A program made the position numbers and the translations under genes. Positions 35,732 to 45,479 of a stretch of DNA of 64,000 nucleotides are shown here, piece after piece. Below the pieces are notes generated by a model that saw only the letters and a program-made list of their open reading frames with translations, did no database searches and had not been told where the DNA came from. Numbering within the stretch: position 1 is the first letter of the stretch; every line of letters starts with the position of its first letter. This DNA comes from Thermaerobacter sp. PB12/4term (GTDB lineage: Bacteria > Bacillota > Sulfobacillia > Thermaerobacterales > Thermaerobacteraceae), in assembly GCF_003403315.2 (NCBI RefSeq), contig NZ_CP048407.1:1550001-1614000 (forward strand), read 5' to 3'.

Positions 35732-38518
35732 CTACGGCAAGCTCCCTTGCAGCCCGCGGGCGGCCATCAAGGCCGCCACACCGGCTCCCAGTAGCAGGGC
35801 GGCGTACCCCGCTTCCCGCCACCCTGCCGGCAGGGTGCGATAGTACGTGCGGTGGCGGCTGCCGTCGAAGCCCCGGGCCTGGAGGGCCACGGCCACTACC
35901 TCGGCCGTGCGGATGGCGTGGACCAGCAGAGCCAGGCTATACCGATAGAGGGCCCGCAGGCGCCCGGCGGGACCCCGCTCGAGCAGGCCCCGTACCCGGA
36001 AGGCCTGGCGCACCCGGCCGAGCTCTTCCTGAAACAGCGGCACGAAGCGCAGGGCCGCCAGGAGGCCGTAAGCCCAGCGGGGGCTCAGCCGCCACTGCTG
36101 GACCAGGCCCAGCACCAGCTCGCTGAGGCCGGTGGTACGGGCGTAGAGCACGCCCAGGGCACCCAGGGTGAGCAGGCGCAGGCCCACCACCAGCCCGTGT
36201 TCCAGTCCCTCGGCCGTGAACCGGTACCAGAGCACCTGCCCCACCACGTGCTCGCCTCGGCCGAAGGCGCCCAGCGTCCAGATGCGGGTGGCGGCCACCA
36301 GGACGAAGGGCGCCATGGACACCAGCCAGCGCCGGAGTCCCAGCCCGCCCAGAATCCAGCCCAGCAGCAAGGGCACCGCCAGCAGCAGGGCCAGCGCCGC
36401 CGGATCGCCCGTCGCCAGCACCAGGGCGGCAGCAGCCAGGTGGGCCGCCAGCTTCCACGCCGGATGAACCCGCCCCAGCCAGGACCGCCCACCGGCCCCG
36501 GGCAGCGCGCCCGGGGTCCCTGCGCCGGCCTCCGCCGGCCCGGGTTCCGGCGACCCCGCCGGCGGGCCCCCCGGCGAAGGTCGATCCGCCCGGGACGGGC
36601 CGGAGCCTGCCGCCGCGCGCCGGCCTGGGCAGGCCGGCGGCCGTCCCGGGGGCGCCACCCCGTCGCCGGGAACCGTCCCCGGGCCCGCCAGGCCCCTCAG
36701 CCCGGCGGCGGCCGCCGCGGCCGGGTCGTCCGCCAGGCCTGCCGGCGGGCCGTCATAGAGCAGCCGGCCCTGGCCGAAGACCAGCACCCGGGTCGCCACG
36801 GCCAGCGCCAGCTCCAGGTCGTGGGTGGCCATGACCAGGGTGGTTCCCTGCCGGTACACTTCCATGAGTTCCCCTAGGAGGGCGGCCGCCGTGCGGGCGT
36901 CCTGGCCGAAGGTGGGTTCGTCCAGGAAAAGCAGCGGCCGCGGCACCACCAGCATGCTGGCCACGCTGAGGCGCCGCTTCTGGCCCTGGGAGAGGGTGTA
37001 GGGATGAACGGCCTCCAGCCCCTCCAGCCCGAATCGCTGGATCAGGGCCTTCACCCGGGCTGCCAGCTCCGCCTCCGGCACACCTGCGAGCCGCCCGCCC
37101 AGGGCGATCTCGTCGTGCACGGTGTCCGTGACGAACTGGTGCTCGGGGTTCTGGAACACGAAGCCGATCCGGGCGGTCTCGCCGGGCCGCCCCTTGAGGG
37201 CCGGCCCGTGGACGACCCGGCCGGCGGCGGGCGGTTGCAGGCCCGCGGCCACCTGCAGGAAGGTCGACTTGCCGCTGCCGTTGGCGCCCAGTACGGCCAC
37301 CCACTCCCCCGGCCGGAGGGTCAGGCTGACCCCCGACCAGACGGTGCGCGAGCCGTGGGCTGCGGTGACGCCCTCCATCCGCACCAGGGGCAGGGCGGAC
37401 CGGCCCGGGAGCGCGCCGGGCCCGTTCCTCGCTCCGGGGAAGCCGGCCGCCGCCCCCGCGGAGCCTGGGCCAGAGCCTGGGGAGGCTGCCCCGTCCAGAC
37501 TGGAAGGCACCTCCGCCTGCGGTGCGATGGCTGGGGCGCCCAGGGACTGCTCGCCCGCGCCGGTCCACTCCGTTCCCGCCGGCGCCGGGCCGGACGCCCG
37601 GCCGGAGGCGGCACCGGGTAGGGCGGCGGGCGGCGCGGACCGGCGGAACGCCTCTACCTGGGGTACCCAGAAGGGGCCCCAGGAGCGGGGCCGCCAGATG
37701 CCGAAGGCGTCCAGGGCGGCCCGCTGCTCAGCCAGGACCCGGTCCGGCGGGCCGTCGGCCAGGAGGGTGCCCGAGGGGCCGAGCAGCACCACGCGGTCGA
37801 CCCAGTCCACCACCCCGTCCAGGTTGTGCTCGACCACCAGGACGGTGACCTGCCGCCCCAGGCCGTAGAGGTTTTCCAGCACCAGGGCCCGCCCTGCCGG
37901 ATCCAGCTGGGCCGTGGGCTCATCCAGGATGAGCATGTCCGGCTCCAGCGCCAGCACTGCCGCCAGGGCCAGGCGCTGCTTCTGCCCGCCCGAGAGGGCG
38001 TGGATCGGGTGCCCGAAGGGAACGTCGAGGCCCGTGGCCGCCAGCGCCCGGGCCACCCGGGCCGGCATGGCCGCCGGCGGCACGCACCGGTTCTCGAGGC
38101 CGAACGCCACCTCTTCGTCCACGGTGAACAGGCAGAACTGGGCCTCGGGGTCCTGGAAGAGCACGCCGGCCTGCCGCGCCGGTTCCAGGATCCCCTTCAC
38201 CTCGGCCTCCACCACGGCCGGGATCAACCCGGCCAGGGCCAGCGCCAGGGTGCTCTTACCGGAGCCGCTGGGGCCCAGGAGCAGCACCCGTTGCCCGGCG
38301 GGTATGGACAGGCTCACGCCCCGCAGGGCCGGGTCGCGCCGGTCCGGGTAGCGGATGGTCAGATCGCGGCAGGCAGCCGCCGCCCGCGACGGCTCCGGCA
38401 GCCCCTGGCCCGGGGACACCGGGTTCGGGGTCGAGCCGCCGGCCGGCCCAGGGGTGGCCGCTGGGGGGTTGGCCGCCGGGCCCGCCGGGGCGCCCGACCG
38501 CACCGCATGCCGCCCCAT
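35732..38518 (-). CDS. ECF transporter energising module: two ATPase domains fused to the T component (YkoD-YkoC fusion)
   Basis: 928 residues in one frame. ATPase domain 1: Walker A GPSGSGKST near residue 82, signature LSGGQKQR, Walker B MLILDEPT. After a Gly/Ala/Pro linker of about 80 residues, ATPase domain 2: Walker A GANGSGKST near 409, signature LSQGQKRR, Walker B LLFLDEPTFGQD. After another linker of about 70, a membrane T component (from about residue 675) with the coupling sequence ALQARGF. In B. subtilis these are separate ykoD and ykoC products. ATG 38518 lies 1 bp after ykoE. It powers uptake of HMP or thiamine. Confidence 0.9.
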   Translation of the reverse strand: MGRHAVRSGAPAGPAANPPAATPGPAGGSTPNPVSPGQGLPEPSRAAAACRDLTIRYPDRRDPALRGVSLSIPAGQRVLLLGPSGSGKSTLALALAGLIPAVVEAEVKGILEPARQAGVLFQDPEAQFCLFTVDEEVAFGLENRCVPPAAMPARVARALAATGLDVPFGHPIHALSGGQKQRLALAAVLALEPDMLILDEPTAQLDPAGRALVLENLYGLGRQVTVLVVEHNLDGVVDWVDRVVLLGPSGTLLADGPPDRVLAEQRAALDAFGIWRPRSWGPFWVPQVEAFRRSAPPAALPGAASGRASGPAPAGTEWTGAGEQSLGAPAIAPQAEVPSSLDGAASPGSGPGSAGAAAGFPGARNGPGALPGRSALPLVRMEGVTAAHGSRTVWSGVSLTLRPGEWVAVLGANGSGKSTFLQVAAGLQPPAAGRVVHGPALKGRPGETARIGFVFQNPEHQFVTDTVHDEIALGGRLAGVPEAELAARVKALIQRFGLEGLEAVHPYTLSQGQKRRLSVASMLVVPRPLLFLDEPTFGQDARTAAALLGELMEVYRQGTTLVMATHDLELALAVATRVLVFGQGRLLYDGPPAGLADDPAAAAAAGLRGLAGPGTVPGDGVAPPGRPPACPGRRAAAGSGPSRADRPSPGGPPAGSPEPGPAEAGAGTPGALPGAGGRSWLGRVHPAWKLAAHLAAAALVLATGDPAALALLLAVPLLLGWILGGLGLRRWLVSMAPFVLVAATRIWTLGAFGRGEHVVGQVLWYRFTAEGLEHGLVVGLRLLTLGALGVLYARTTGLSELVLGLVQQWRLSPRWAYGLLAALRFVPLFQEELGRVRQAFRVRGLLERGPAGRLRALYRYSLALLVHAIRTAEVVAVALQARGFDGSRHRTYYRTLPAGWREAGYAALLLGAGVAALMAARGLQGSLP

Positions 38519-38519
38519 C

Positions 38520-39116
38520 TCAGCCCGCCAGCCCTGCGCCCCGGTCCCGCCGGTTCCTCACCACGGCAAAGCCGTTGAGGGCCCCGGTGCGGGCCAGGCC
38601 GTCGACCAGCACCTTGGTGAAGACACCGGCCACCACGGCGCCGCTGAGCAGCCGTACGGCCACCGCGCCCGCCAGCACGCCCGGCTGCATGCCGGTGAAG
38701 TACCCCGTGACGGCATCCAGCGGGATGCTGGCGACGGCGGCCAGGGCGCCGGACAGCGCCAGCACCGGCAGGTCGAACCGCCGGTAGCGGAGCAGGGCGA
38801 AGGCCGCCTCGGCCCCCAGCCCCTGCAGCCCACCGTACAGCAGCACCCAGAGCACGTCCGGGCTGCCCAGGACCAGCTCGCCCGCGGCCGCAGCCAGCTC
38901 CGCCACGAAGGCCACCCCCGGCTTCTGGATGATGTAGGCGGCCAGGGTGCTGGCGACAAACCAGATGCCGTAGGTGGTTTCGGCCAGGACGGGATGGACG
39001 GCCTGGGCCAGCGACCACAACCCCCAGGCGTTGATGAACACCACGGAACAGGCGGCCGCGATGAACGTGAGGATCACGATCTCGCGGAACTGCAGGTGAC
39101 GGGACGAACCGGCCAT
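38520..39116 (-). CDS. ykoE: Thiamine-precursor ECF transporter S component, YkoE family
   Basis: 198 residues with five to six hydrophobic segments. Matches YkoE by the start (LQFREIVILTFIAAACSVVF), the segment YGIWFVASTLAAYIIQKPG and the GELVLGSPDVLWVLLYGGLQG region. It is the substrate-binding membrane subunit for hydroxymethylpyrimidine or thiamine. ATG 39116 follows AAGGGGGG at 6 bp. First gene after the TPP riboswitch, followed at once by the energising module and tenA. Confidence 0.92.
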   Translation of the reverse strand: MAGSSRHLQFREIVILTFIAAACSVVFINAWGLWSLAQAVHPVLAETTYGIWFVASTLAAYIIQKPGVAFVAELAAAAGELVLGSPDVLWVLLYGGLQGLGAEAAFALLRYRRFDLPVLALSGALAAVASIPLDAVTGYFTGMQPGVLAGAVAVRLLSGAVVAGVFTKVLVDGLARTGALNGFAVVRNRRDRGAGLAG

Positions 39117-39232
39117 GGCGAGCCCCCCTTGCGGTTCCGGGACGGAACCGGGGGCTCGCGGGGCCGGCGAGGCGCACCCCCCGGCCGGGATGGCAGGGAG
39201 AACCTGCCCGTTCCGGTCCGGCGGGAGGCAGA

Positions 39233-39265
39233 GGAAAGAAAACCCACCCCCGGCTGGAGGTGGGT
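39233..39265 (-). terminator. Intrinsic terminator of the TPP riboswitch
   Basis: On the minus strand ACCCACCTCC pairs with GGGGGTGGGT (one T-G wobble) around an AGCC loop, followed by TTTTCTTT. Lies between aptamer and ykoE, giving ligand-dependent termination. Confidence 0.85.
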
Positions 39266-39293
39266 CGCGTGAAGCCGCCCCAGGCGGTCATGC

Positions 39294-39398
39294 GGTACCT
39301 TCCTCACGCCGGTATGACCCGGATCGAGTCCGAAGGGTAGCGCGGTGCCGCGTCCCGGCTCCCGGCGCTTCTCAGCCCGTGAGGGCACCCCCGGTACC
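39294..39398 (-). promoter_or_regulatory. TPP riboswitch (THI element)
   Basis: Minus strand shows the conserved order: GGGGGTGCCC, GGGCTGAGA, ACCCTT, then CTCGATCCGGGTCATACC and GGCGTGAGGAAG. P1 is closed by GGTACC at 39393-39398 and 39294-39299. It precedes a terminator and the ykoE operon, so the operon is shut off when thiamine pyrophosphate is plentiful. Confidence 0.95.
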
Positions 39399-39425
39399 GA
39401 CTTCCCGATGGTCTTGTTCACCCTG

Positions 39426-39454
39426 ATCATAGGCCCGGGCACGGCGGGCGTCAA
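39426..39454 (-). promoter_or_regulatory. Sigma-A promoter of the ykoE operon
   Basis: Minus strand: -35 TTGACG (39449-39454), 17-bp spacer, -10 TATGAT (39426-39431). Start near 39419, about 20 nt before the riboswitch. One of the best consensus matches in the window. Confidence 0.8.
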
Positions 39455-39666
39455 CGGCGGCCAGGCTCCGGGCCGGGACGGGAAGTGGGGGCGGGCGGTC
39501 TGGAGCGGTCCCGGCCCTCCGGGCCCGTGTTCCTTGGCCCGCGTCCTCGCGGCCGTGCCCCTCCCGGGCGGTGCCGGCGGTGCGTGCCACCCGCCGCCGG
39601 GGACGCCGCCCGGGCCCCCCCGCCCACCGGGCTTTCAGGCCCGGCCGCCGCCGGCCGCCCGCGCCC
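39455..39666. other. Intergenic region between the ykoE promoter and the SDR gene
   Basis: GC-rich, no supportable gene. It forms the downstream region of the SDR gene; no clear terminator seen. Confidence 0.3.
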
Positions 39667-40443
<777 letters not shown>

Positions 40444-40621
40444 GTGACGGCCGCCTCCTTCCACCCGGCCGGGCGGCCGGAGACGGGCCGCCACCCGGCC
40501 GGCGCCGGGCATGCAGGTATTTCCTTCTCGGCAGCGAAGCCAACTCCTACCGCCGGGCGGCCCGCCCGCCGGAAGGCGGCGGTTCGGGCGAGGGCCCGCT
40601 GCGCGAAGCGCCACCGGGGTG

Positions 40622-41815
40622 ATGCTCGTGTACGATTTCCGGCCGACCCCCGAGCAGGAAGCCGTCCTGGAACGCACCCGCGCCATCATGGACGAGCACG
40701 TCTACCCGGCCGAGGCCGAGTTCTTCCGGACCGGCACGCTGCCCGAAGAGCGCATGAAGGCCATCCAGCAGGCGGTGAAGGAGGCGGGGCTCTGGGCCCC
40801 CCACATGCCCAGGGAGGCCGGGGGCCTGGGCATGGGCATGGTGACCCTGGCGCTGATGAACGAGATCCTGGGGCGGAGCCCCCTGGCGCCGCGGGCCTTC
40901 GGAACCAGCGCCCCGGACACCGGCAACCAGGAGATCCTCTGGATGTTCGGCACGCCCGAGCAGAAGGAACGGTTCCTCAAGCCCAACCTGGCCGGCGAGA
41001 TCGATAGCTGCTTCGCCATGACCGAACCGGAGGTGTCGGGTTCCGATCCCACCACCATCCGGACCCGGGCGGTGCGCGACGGCGACCACTGGGTGATCAA
41101 CGGCCACAAGTGGTTCATCACCAACGCCTCCCGGTCGGCCTTTGCCATCGTCATGGCCGTCACCGACCCCGGCGCGCCGCCCCACCAGCGGGCCACCATG
41201 ATCATCGTGCCTACGGACACGCCTGGCTTCCGCATCGTCCGCCAGATCCCCGTGATGGACGATGGGGGTGGCCTGGGCACCCACGACGAGATCGTCCTCG
41301 AGGACTGCCGCGTGCCCGTGGAGAACACCCTGGGGCCCGTGGGAGAGGGCTTCCGCATCGCCCAGGCCCGCCTGGGCCCCGGGCGGATCACCCATGCCAT
41401 GCGCTGGATCGGCGTGATGAACCGCAGCTTCGAGCTGATGGTGCGGCGGGCCCTGACCCGGGAGACCCGCGGCCAGAAGCTGGCAGAGTTCCAGACCATC
41501 CAGAACTTCGTGGCCGACTCCTACGCCGAGATCCAGGCGGCACGCCTCTTGACCCTGTATGCGGCCTGGCGCATGGATCAGGGGCTCGATGCCCGCAAGG
41601 AGATCTCGCTGATCAAGTTCTTCGGGGCCCAGGTCCTCCACCGCGTGGTGGACCGCGCCCTGCAGGTGCACGGAGCCCTGGGCTATTCCCGGGACACGCC
41701 CCTGGAGCTGTTCTACCGCGAGGCGCGGGCGGCCCGCATCTATGACGGCCCCGATGAGGTCCACCGGGTGGTGGTGGCCCGGCGGATCTTCAAGGAATTG
41801 GGAGGCCAGCCATGA
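40622..41815 (+). CDS. Acyl-CoA dehydrogenase family protein, ACAD10/11-like
   Basis: 397 residues, FAD-dependent acyl-CoA dehydrogenase fold with CFAMTEPEVSGSDP and WFITNAS flavin-binding motifs. The usual catalytic Glu position near the C-terminus reads YDGPDEVHR, with Asp375 in place of Glu; from memory DGPDEVH is the form found in ACAD10/11 and related bacterial proteins such as LvaC rather than in fatty-acid beta-oxidation enzymes. ATG 40622 has only a weak site. The stop overlaps the start of the APH-like kinase by 4 bp, reproducing as two genes the kinase-plus-dehydrogenase combination fused in human ACAD10/11. Confidence 0.88.
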   Translation: MLVYDFRPTPEQEAVLERTRAIMDEHVYPAEAEFFRTGTLPEERMKAIQQAVKEAGLWAPHMPREAGGLGMGMVTLALMNEILGRSPLAPRAFGTSAPDTGNQEILWMFGTPEQKERFLKPNLAGEIDSCFAMTEPEVSGSDPTTIRTRAVRDGDHWVINGHKWFITNASRSAFAIVMAVTDPGAPPHQRATMIIVPTDTPGFRIVRQIPVMDDGGGLGTHDEIVLEDCRVPVENTLGPVGEGFRIAQARLGPGRITHAMRWIGVMNRSFELMVRRALTRETRGQKLAEFQTIQNFVADSYAEIQAARLLTLYAAWRMDQGLDARKEISLIKFFGAQVLHRVVDRALQVHGALGYSRDTPLELFYREARAARIYDGPDEVHRVVVARRIFKELGGQP

Positions 41816-42930
41816 GCCAGCCGGAAAGCCAGCGCCTGGCCGGTCCGGGTGGGGATGGGTTCCCGCCCGGCACCATTCCCGTGCGGCCGGGAGAGGAACT
41901 GGACCTGGATGCGGTGACGGCGTTCCTGGAGCGGGAGGTGCCCGCGTTTCCGGGACCTCCTGTGGAAGTACGGCAGTTCCCCGCAGGGGCGTCCAATCTG
42001 ACCTACTGGTTGCGGGCCGGGGATTGGCAGGCCGTGCTGCGCCGGCCGCCCTTCGGCCCGCTGCCGCCCCGGGCCCACGACATGGTGCGGGAGGCCACCA
42101 TCCTGCACCACCTGCACCCCGTCTTCCCCCTGGCCCCGCGGCCGCTGGCCGTCTGTCCCGACCCCTCCGTGCTGGGGGCGCCTTTCTATGTGATGGAATA
42201 CCGGCCCGGCGTGGTGGTCGACGACCAGTTCCCCGGCGGTCGGACCCCGCCTCCCGAAACCTGCCGCCGCATCGCCCAGCGGGTGGTGGACACCCTGGCC
42301 GATCTCCATGCCGTGGACTACCGACAGGCGGGGCTGTCGGGGTTGGGGCGGCCGGAGGGGTTCGTCCGCCGGCAACTGGAGGGCTGGGCCGGCCGCTGGC
42401 GGCGGGTGGAGACGGAACCCATCCCCGCCCTGGCGTACCTGCTGCCCTGGCTGGAGGAACGGGTTCCCGAGCCGGCGGGCACCGCCCTGATCCACAACGA
42501 CTTCAAGCTGAACAACATGATCCTCGACCCGTCCCTCGACAGGGTGGTGGCGGTGCTGGACTGGGAGATGGCCACGGTCGGGGATCCCCTGTTCGACCTG
42601 GGTGTCAGCCTGAGCTACTGGGTCCACCCCGACGATCCCGAGGTCCTGCGCAACGGCCTGCCTACGGTGACCACCTGCCCGGGTTTTCTGCGGCGCGGCG
42701 AGTTCGTCCACCGGTACGCCCTGCGCACCGGCCGCGACGTGAGCGGCATCGGCTGGTATCTGGTCTTCGCCTACTTCAAGCTGGCCGTCATCCTTCAGCA
42801 GATCTACTACCGGTGGAGGGCGGGGCAGACCCAGGACCCCCGTTTTGCCAGCTTCGGGTCCATGGCCCGCGGCCTCATCGAGCTGGCGGCGGAGGCGGCC
42901 GGCCGCGGGGCGGGCGCGGGGTTGCTTTAA
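41812..42930 (+). CDS. Aminoglycoside-phosphotransferase-like kinase (LvaA / ACAD10-11 kinase-domain type)
   Basis: 372 residues with a protein-kinase-like APH fold: ATP-binding part with FPAGASNLTYWL, catalytic loop LIHNDFKLNNM (His228, Asp230) and the metal-binding VLDWEMATVGDP. This is not a typical drug-resistance enzyme. Members coupled to acyl-CoA dehydrogenases phosphorylate the 4-hydroxyl of hydroxyacyl-CoAs so the dehydrogenase-like partner can eliminate phosphate. ATG overlaps the acyl-CoA dehydrogenase stop, which strongly links the two. The 4-hydroxyacyl-CoA substrate is inferred from this partnership, not shown. Confidence 0.85.
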   Translation: MSQPESQRLAGPGGDGFPPGTIPVRPGEELDLDAVTAFLEREVPAFPGPPVEVRQFPAGASNLTYWLRAGDWQAVLRRPPFGPLPPRAHDMVREATILHHLHPVFPLAPRPLAVCPDPSVLGAPFYVMEYRPGVVVDDQFPGGRTPPPETCRRIAQRVVDTLADLHAVDYRQAGLSGLGRPEGFVRRQLEGWAGRWRRVETEPIPALAYLLPWLEERVPEPAGTALIHNDFKLNNMILDPSLDRVVAVLDWEMATVGDPLFDLGVSLSYWVHPDDPEVLRNGLPTVTTCPGFLRRGEFVHRYALRTGRDVSGIGWYLVFAYFKLAVILQQIYYRWRAGQTQDPRFASFGSMARGLIELAAEAAGRGAGAGLL

Positions 42931-43017
42931 GTCGAGCCCCGGCCCCTCCGGCCAGGCTGTCCCGGGGTCGTTCTCGGCAAGGGCAGGAGAAGAAACTGTT
43001 GACCGGGGGGAGGACGC

Positions 43018-43518
43018 ATGGTAACGGCAGCGGCCACGGCGGGACGCCCGCTCACCGCGGCGGAGTTCTTTTTGCCCAACCTGCGCGGGTGGCGTCAGGT
43101 CCTCCTGCAGTGCACCGCGGCCATGGACGACCAGCAGCTTCACTGGGTGCCGCCGGGTGGGGTCAACTCCGCCGCCTGGTGCGTCCGCCATCTGGCCCAG
43201 TCCGAGGACTGGTTCGTCAACGCGGTGATCCTTCAGAAGAACATGCAGCCCCGGCGGTCGCGGGAGCTGGCCACCCGGGAGGCCCTCTTCGGCTATCTGC
43301 AGGCGGTGTGGGCCCACACCGACGCCCGGATGGCCGAGTGGGATATGGATTACCTGCTGCAGCCACGCACCATGCCGCCGGGCTTCCGGGGCACCCCGGC
43401 GGAACACCTGACCGTGCTGTGGGTCGTCAACCAGATGATCCAGCATTTCGCCTACCACACCGGCCAGGTGCGCATGCTGGCCCGGCTCATGGGCGTGGAG
43501 CCGGGCGGCCTGGGGTGA
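43018..43518 (+). CDS. DinB family protein
   Basis: 166 residues. Four-helix bundle of the DinB/YfiT-like superfamily with metal-binding His in VRHLAQSE and HFAYHTGQVRML. Some relatives are thiol transferases using bacillithiol or mycothiol; others are of unknown function. ATG 43018 follows GGGGGGAGGA at 4 bp. It lies 87 bp after the kinase gene on the same strand, so it could belong to that transcript, but its connection to the pathway is unclear. Confidence 0.85.
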   Translation: MVTAAATAGRPLTAAEFFLPNLRGWRQVLLQCTAAMDDQQLHWVPPGGVNSAAWCVRHLAQSEDWFVNAVILQKNMQPRRSRELATREALFGYLQAVWAHTDARMAEWDMDYLLQPRTMPPGFRGTPAEHLTVLWVVNQMIQHFAYHTGQVRMLARLMGVEPGGLG

Positions 43519-43564
43519 GGGTCCGGCCAGGTCACCCCGGCGCGGTCCTGACGGGGAGCGCCCG

Positions 43565-44596
43565 CTACGACAGCGGAGGTGCCGGGCCGGCGCCGGGCAG
43601 CCGACCCTCCCGGCGACCGGCGTCCGGAGCCGGCCCCTGGTCGCCCGTGGCAAGCCCCGGGACGATCACCCGCTGGCTGTGCAGCAGCCTCCACCAGTGG
43701 CGGTACAGTTCTTCCGCCCGCGAGCCGTCCATGGGGCGGAAGCGGATGCGGTCGCCCGGCCGCGCCTGGGCCAGCAGCGACAGGTCGGGGGTGACCACCA
43801 CCCCCAGCTTGGGGTAGCCCCCCACGGTGGCCCTCCCCGCCAGCAGCACGATGGGCTGCCCGCTGGGCGGCACCTGGATGGCGCCCAGGGGCTGGCCTTC
43901 GGAGAGGACCTCCCCGGGAGGCCGGGGCACGGGGGGTCCCTCCAGCCGGATGCCCATGCGGTCCGACGCAGCGGTGACCGTATACTCGCTTTCCCAGAAC
44001 ACCTTCCAGGCCTCGGGCGGGAAGAACCCGGCCTGGGGGCCGGGCACCACCCGGGCCACAAAGGCGTCGGGAACGAAGGTCCACCGCACCCGCCGGCCGG
44101 CCAGGGTTTCCAGAGGAACCGCCGGCCGGCCCAGAGGGAGCCGGTCGCCCGCCTGCAGGGGCAGGCCGGGCCTCCCAGGCAGCCCGCCCAAGCGACCCAG
44201 GGGATCCGACGAGCGGCTGCCGGCCACCGGTTCCACCGCAATGCCGCCCGCTACGCACAGCATGGCCCGGCACCCCCGGGTACCGCCACGGAAGGCCAGC
44301 ACGCCGCCGCGTTCCACCAGGACCACCTGGCCGGTGGGCAGCGGCCGCCCGTCGAGGGTGGGACCCAGGTCGGCCCCGGTGACCGCGATGGCCGCCGGCG
44401 CGTGGAACCGGATGGACGGGCCCAGCAGGGTGATTTCCAGAGCCGCCGCCCCTGGCTCGTTGCCCACCAGGCGATTGCCCAGGATCAGGGCGGCTACGTC
44501 GGCGGCCCCCTGCACCGGTACCCCCAGGTGCTGCAGGCCGGGGCGTCCCAGGTCCTGGATGGTGGTGTACAGGCCGGGGTTCAGGATCTCCATCAT
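43565..44596 (-). CDS. pxpC: 5-oxoprolinase subunit PxpC (KipA family)
   Basis: 343 residues. Biotin-dependent-carboxylase-like/AHS2 domain with the family start LNPGLYTTIQDLGRPG and the motifs GNEPGAAALEIT, SDRMGIRLEG and ATVGGYPKLGVV. With PxpA and PxpB it forms the ATP-dependent 5-oxoprolinase that opens 5-oxoproline to glutamate. ATG 44596 overlaps the pxpB stop by 4 bp. A Pro/Gly-rich tail of about 25 residues ends the protein. Last gene of the peptide-use operon. Confidence 0.93.
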   Translation of the reverse strand: MMEILNPGLYTTIQDLGRPGLQHLGVPVQGAADVAALILGNRLVGNEPGAAALEITLLGPSIRFHAPAAIAVTGADLGPTLDGRPLPTGQVVLVERGGVLAFRGGTRGCRAMLCVAGGIAVEPVAGSRSSDPLGRLGGLPGRPGLPLQAGDRLPLGRPAVPLETLAGRRVRWTFVPDAFVARVVPGPQAGFFPPEAWKVFWESEYTVTAASDRMGIRLEGPPVPRPPGEVLSEGQPLGAIQVPPSGQPIVLLAGRATVGGYPKLGVVVTPDLSLLAQARPGDRIRFRPMDGSRAEELYRHWWRLLHSQRVIVPGLATGDQGPAPDAGRREGRLPGAGPAPPLS

Positions 44597-45396
44597 GCGC
44601 CGTCGTCCCGTTCCTCGTGCGGAGCCTCCCGCGGAACCCACTGGGGCCGGTACGCGCCGCGGGCCACGGCCAGCTCGATGCGGCGGTATTCGCCGGCGTC
44701 CACGGGCACGAACCGGACGAAGTGGCCCGGCCTGAGCAGGGCCGGGGGCGAGGCGGCCGGGTCAAACAGCCGCACCGGCGTGCGGCCGATCAGGTTCCAC
44801 CCGCCCGGGCTCTCCACGGGGTAGACGCCCGTCTGCGCGCCCGCGATGCCCACCGAACCGGCCGGAACCCGCGTTCGGGGCACGGAGCGACGGGGGGTCG
44901 CCAGCCTGGGGTCAAGCCCCCCGAGGAAGGGAAATCCCGGGGCGAAGCCCAGAAAGTAGACGAAATAGTCGCGGCCCGCGTGCAGGCGCACCACCTCTGC
45001 GGGGGTCAGGCCGTGCTGCCGGGCCACCTCCTCCAGATCGGGCCCCCACTCGCCACCATACACCGTGGGCAGGAGGCAGACGCGTGCCGGTTCCGGGGGA
45101 TTGTCGCCCGGGTCCTCCAGTTGCTCGCGGCACCGGCGCACCAGTTCCTCGAAGGTGACCGTCAAGGGGTCATAACGGATGTACAGGCTGGCGTAAGCCG
45201 GAACCAGGTCCACTACCCCCGGCCAGCGGCCGGACTGCACCGTGCGGGCCAGCCGGTGGACCTGCCGGTTTACGGCGGGGTCGATGACCTGGGTGAAGGT
45301 CACGTAAAGGCCGCAGTCACCCGCCCGGAGAAAGCGGGGTTCTTCCGCCCGCCCGCCCGCATCCCGGGCGGGCTCCCCGCCGGTCCCTGCGGTCAT
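44593..45396 (-). CDS. pxpB: 5-oxoprolinase subunit PxpB (KipI family)
   Basis: 267 residues. AHS1 domain with FLGFAPGFPFLGGLDPRL and VPAGSVGIAGAQTGVYP, both highly characteristic of KipI/PxpB. Older literature knows KipI as an inhibitor of the sporulation kinase KinA; the enzymatic role in the oxoprolinase complex is now established for the family. ATG 45396 follows GGGGGGAA; an upstream frame to 45477 lacks a site. It lies 83 bp after pxpA and is coupled to pxpC. Confidence 0.92.
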   Translation of the reverse strand: MTAGTGGEPARDAGGRAEEPRFLRAGDCGLYVTFTQVIDPAVNRQVHRLARTVQSGRWPGVVDLVPAYASLYIRYDPLTVTFEELVRRCREQLEDPGDNPPEPARVCLLPTVYGGEWGPDLEEVARQHGLTPAEVVRLHAGRDYFVYFLGFAPGFPFLGGLDPRLATPRRSVPRTRVPAGSVGIAGAQTGVYPVESPGGWNLIGRTPVRLFDPAASPPALLRPGHFVRFVPVDAGEYRRIELAVARGAYRPQWVPREAPHEERDDGA

Positions 45397-45479
45397 CCGG
45401 TTCCCCCCCAGCGGCCTGGCAGGCCTCATGGAAATCCTGTTTGGTCGACAAGGCGTCGTGACGTCCGGAAATGCCACCG

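Noticed and set aside
41812-42930. Antibiotic-resistance aminoglycoside phosphotransferase
   Set aside because: The fold is APH-like, but coupling to an ACAD11-type dehydrogenase and lack of any resistance context point to acyl-CoA metabolism.
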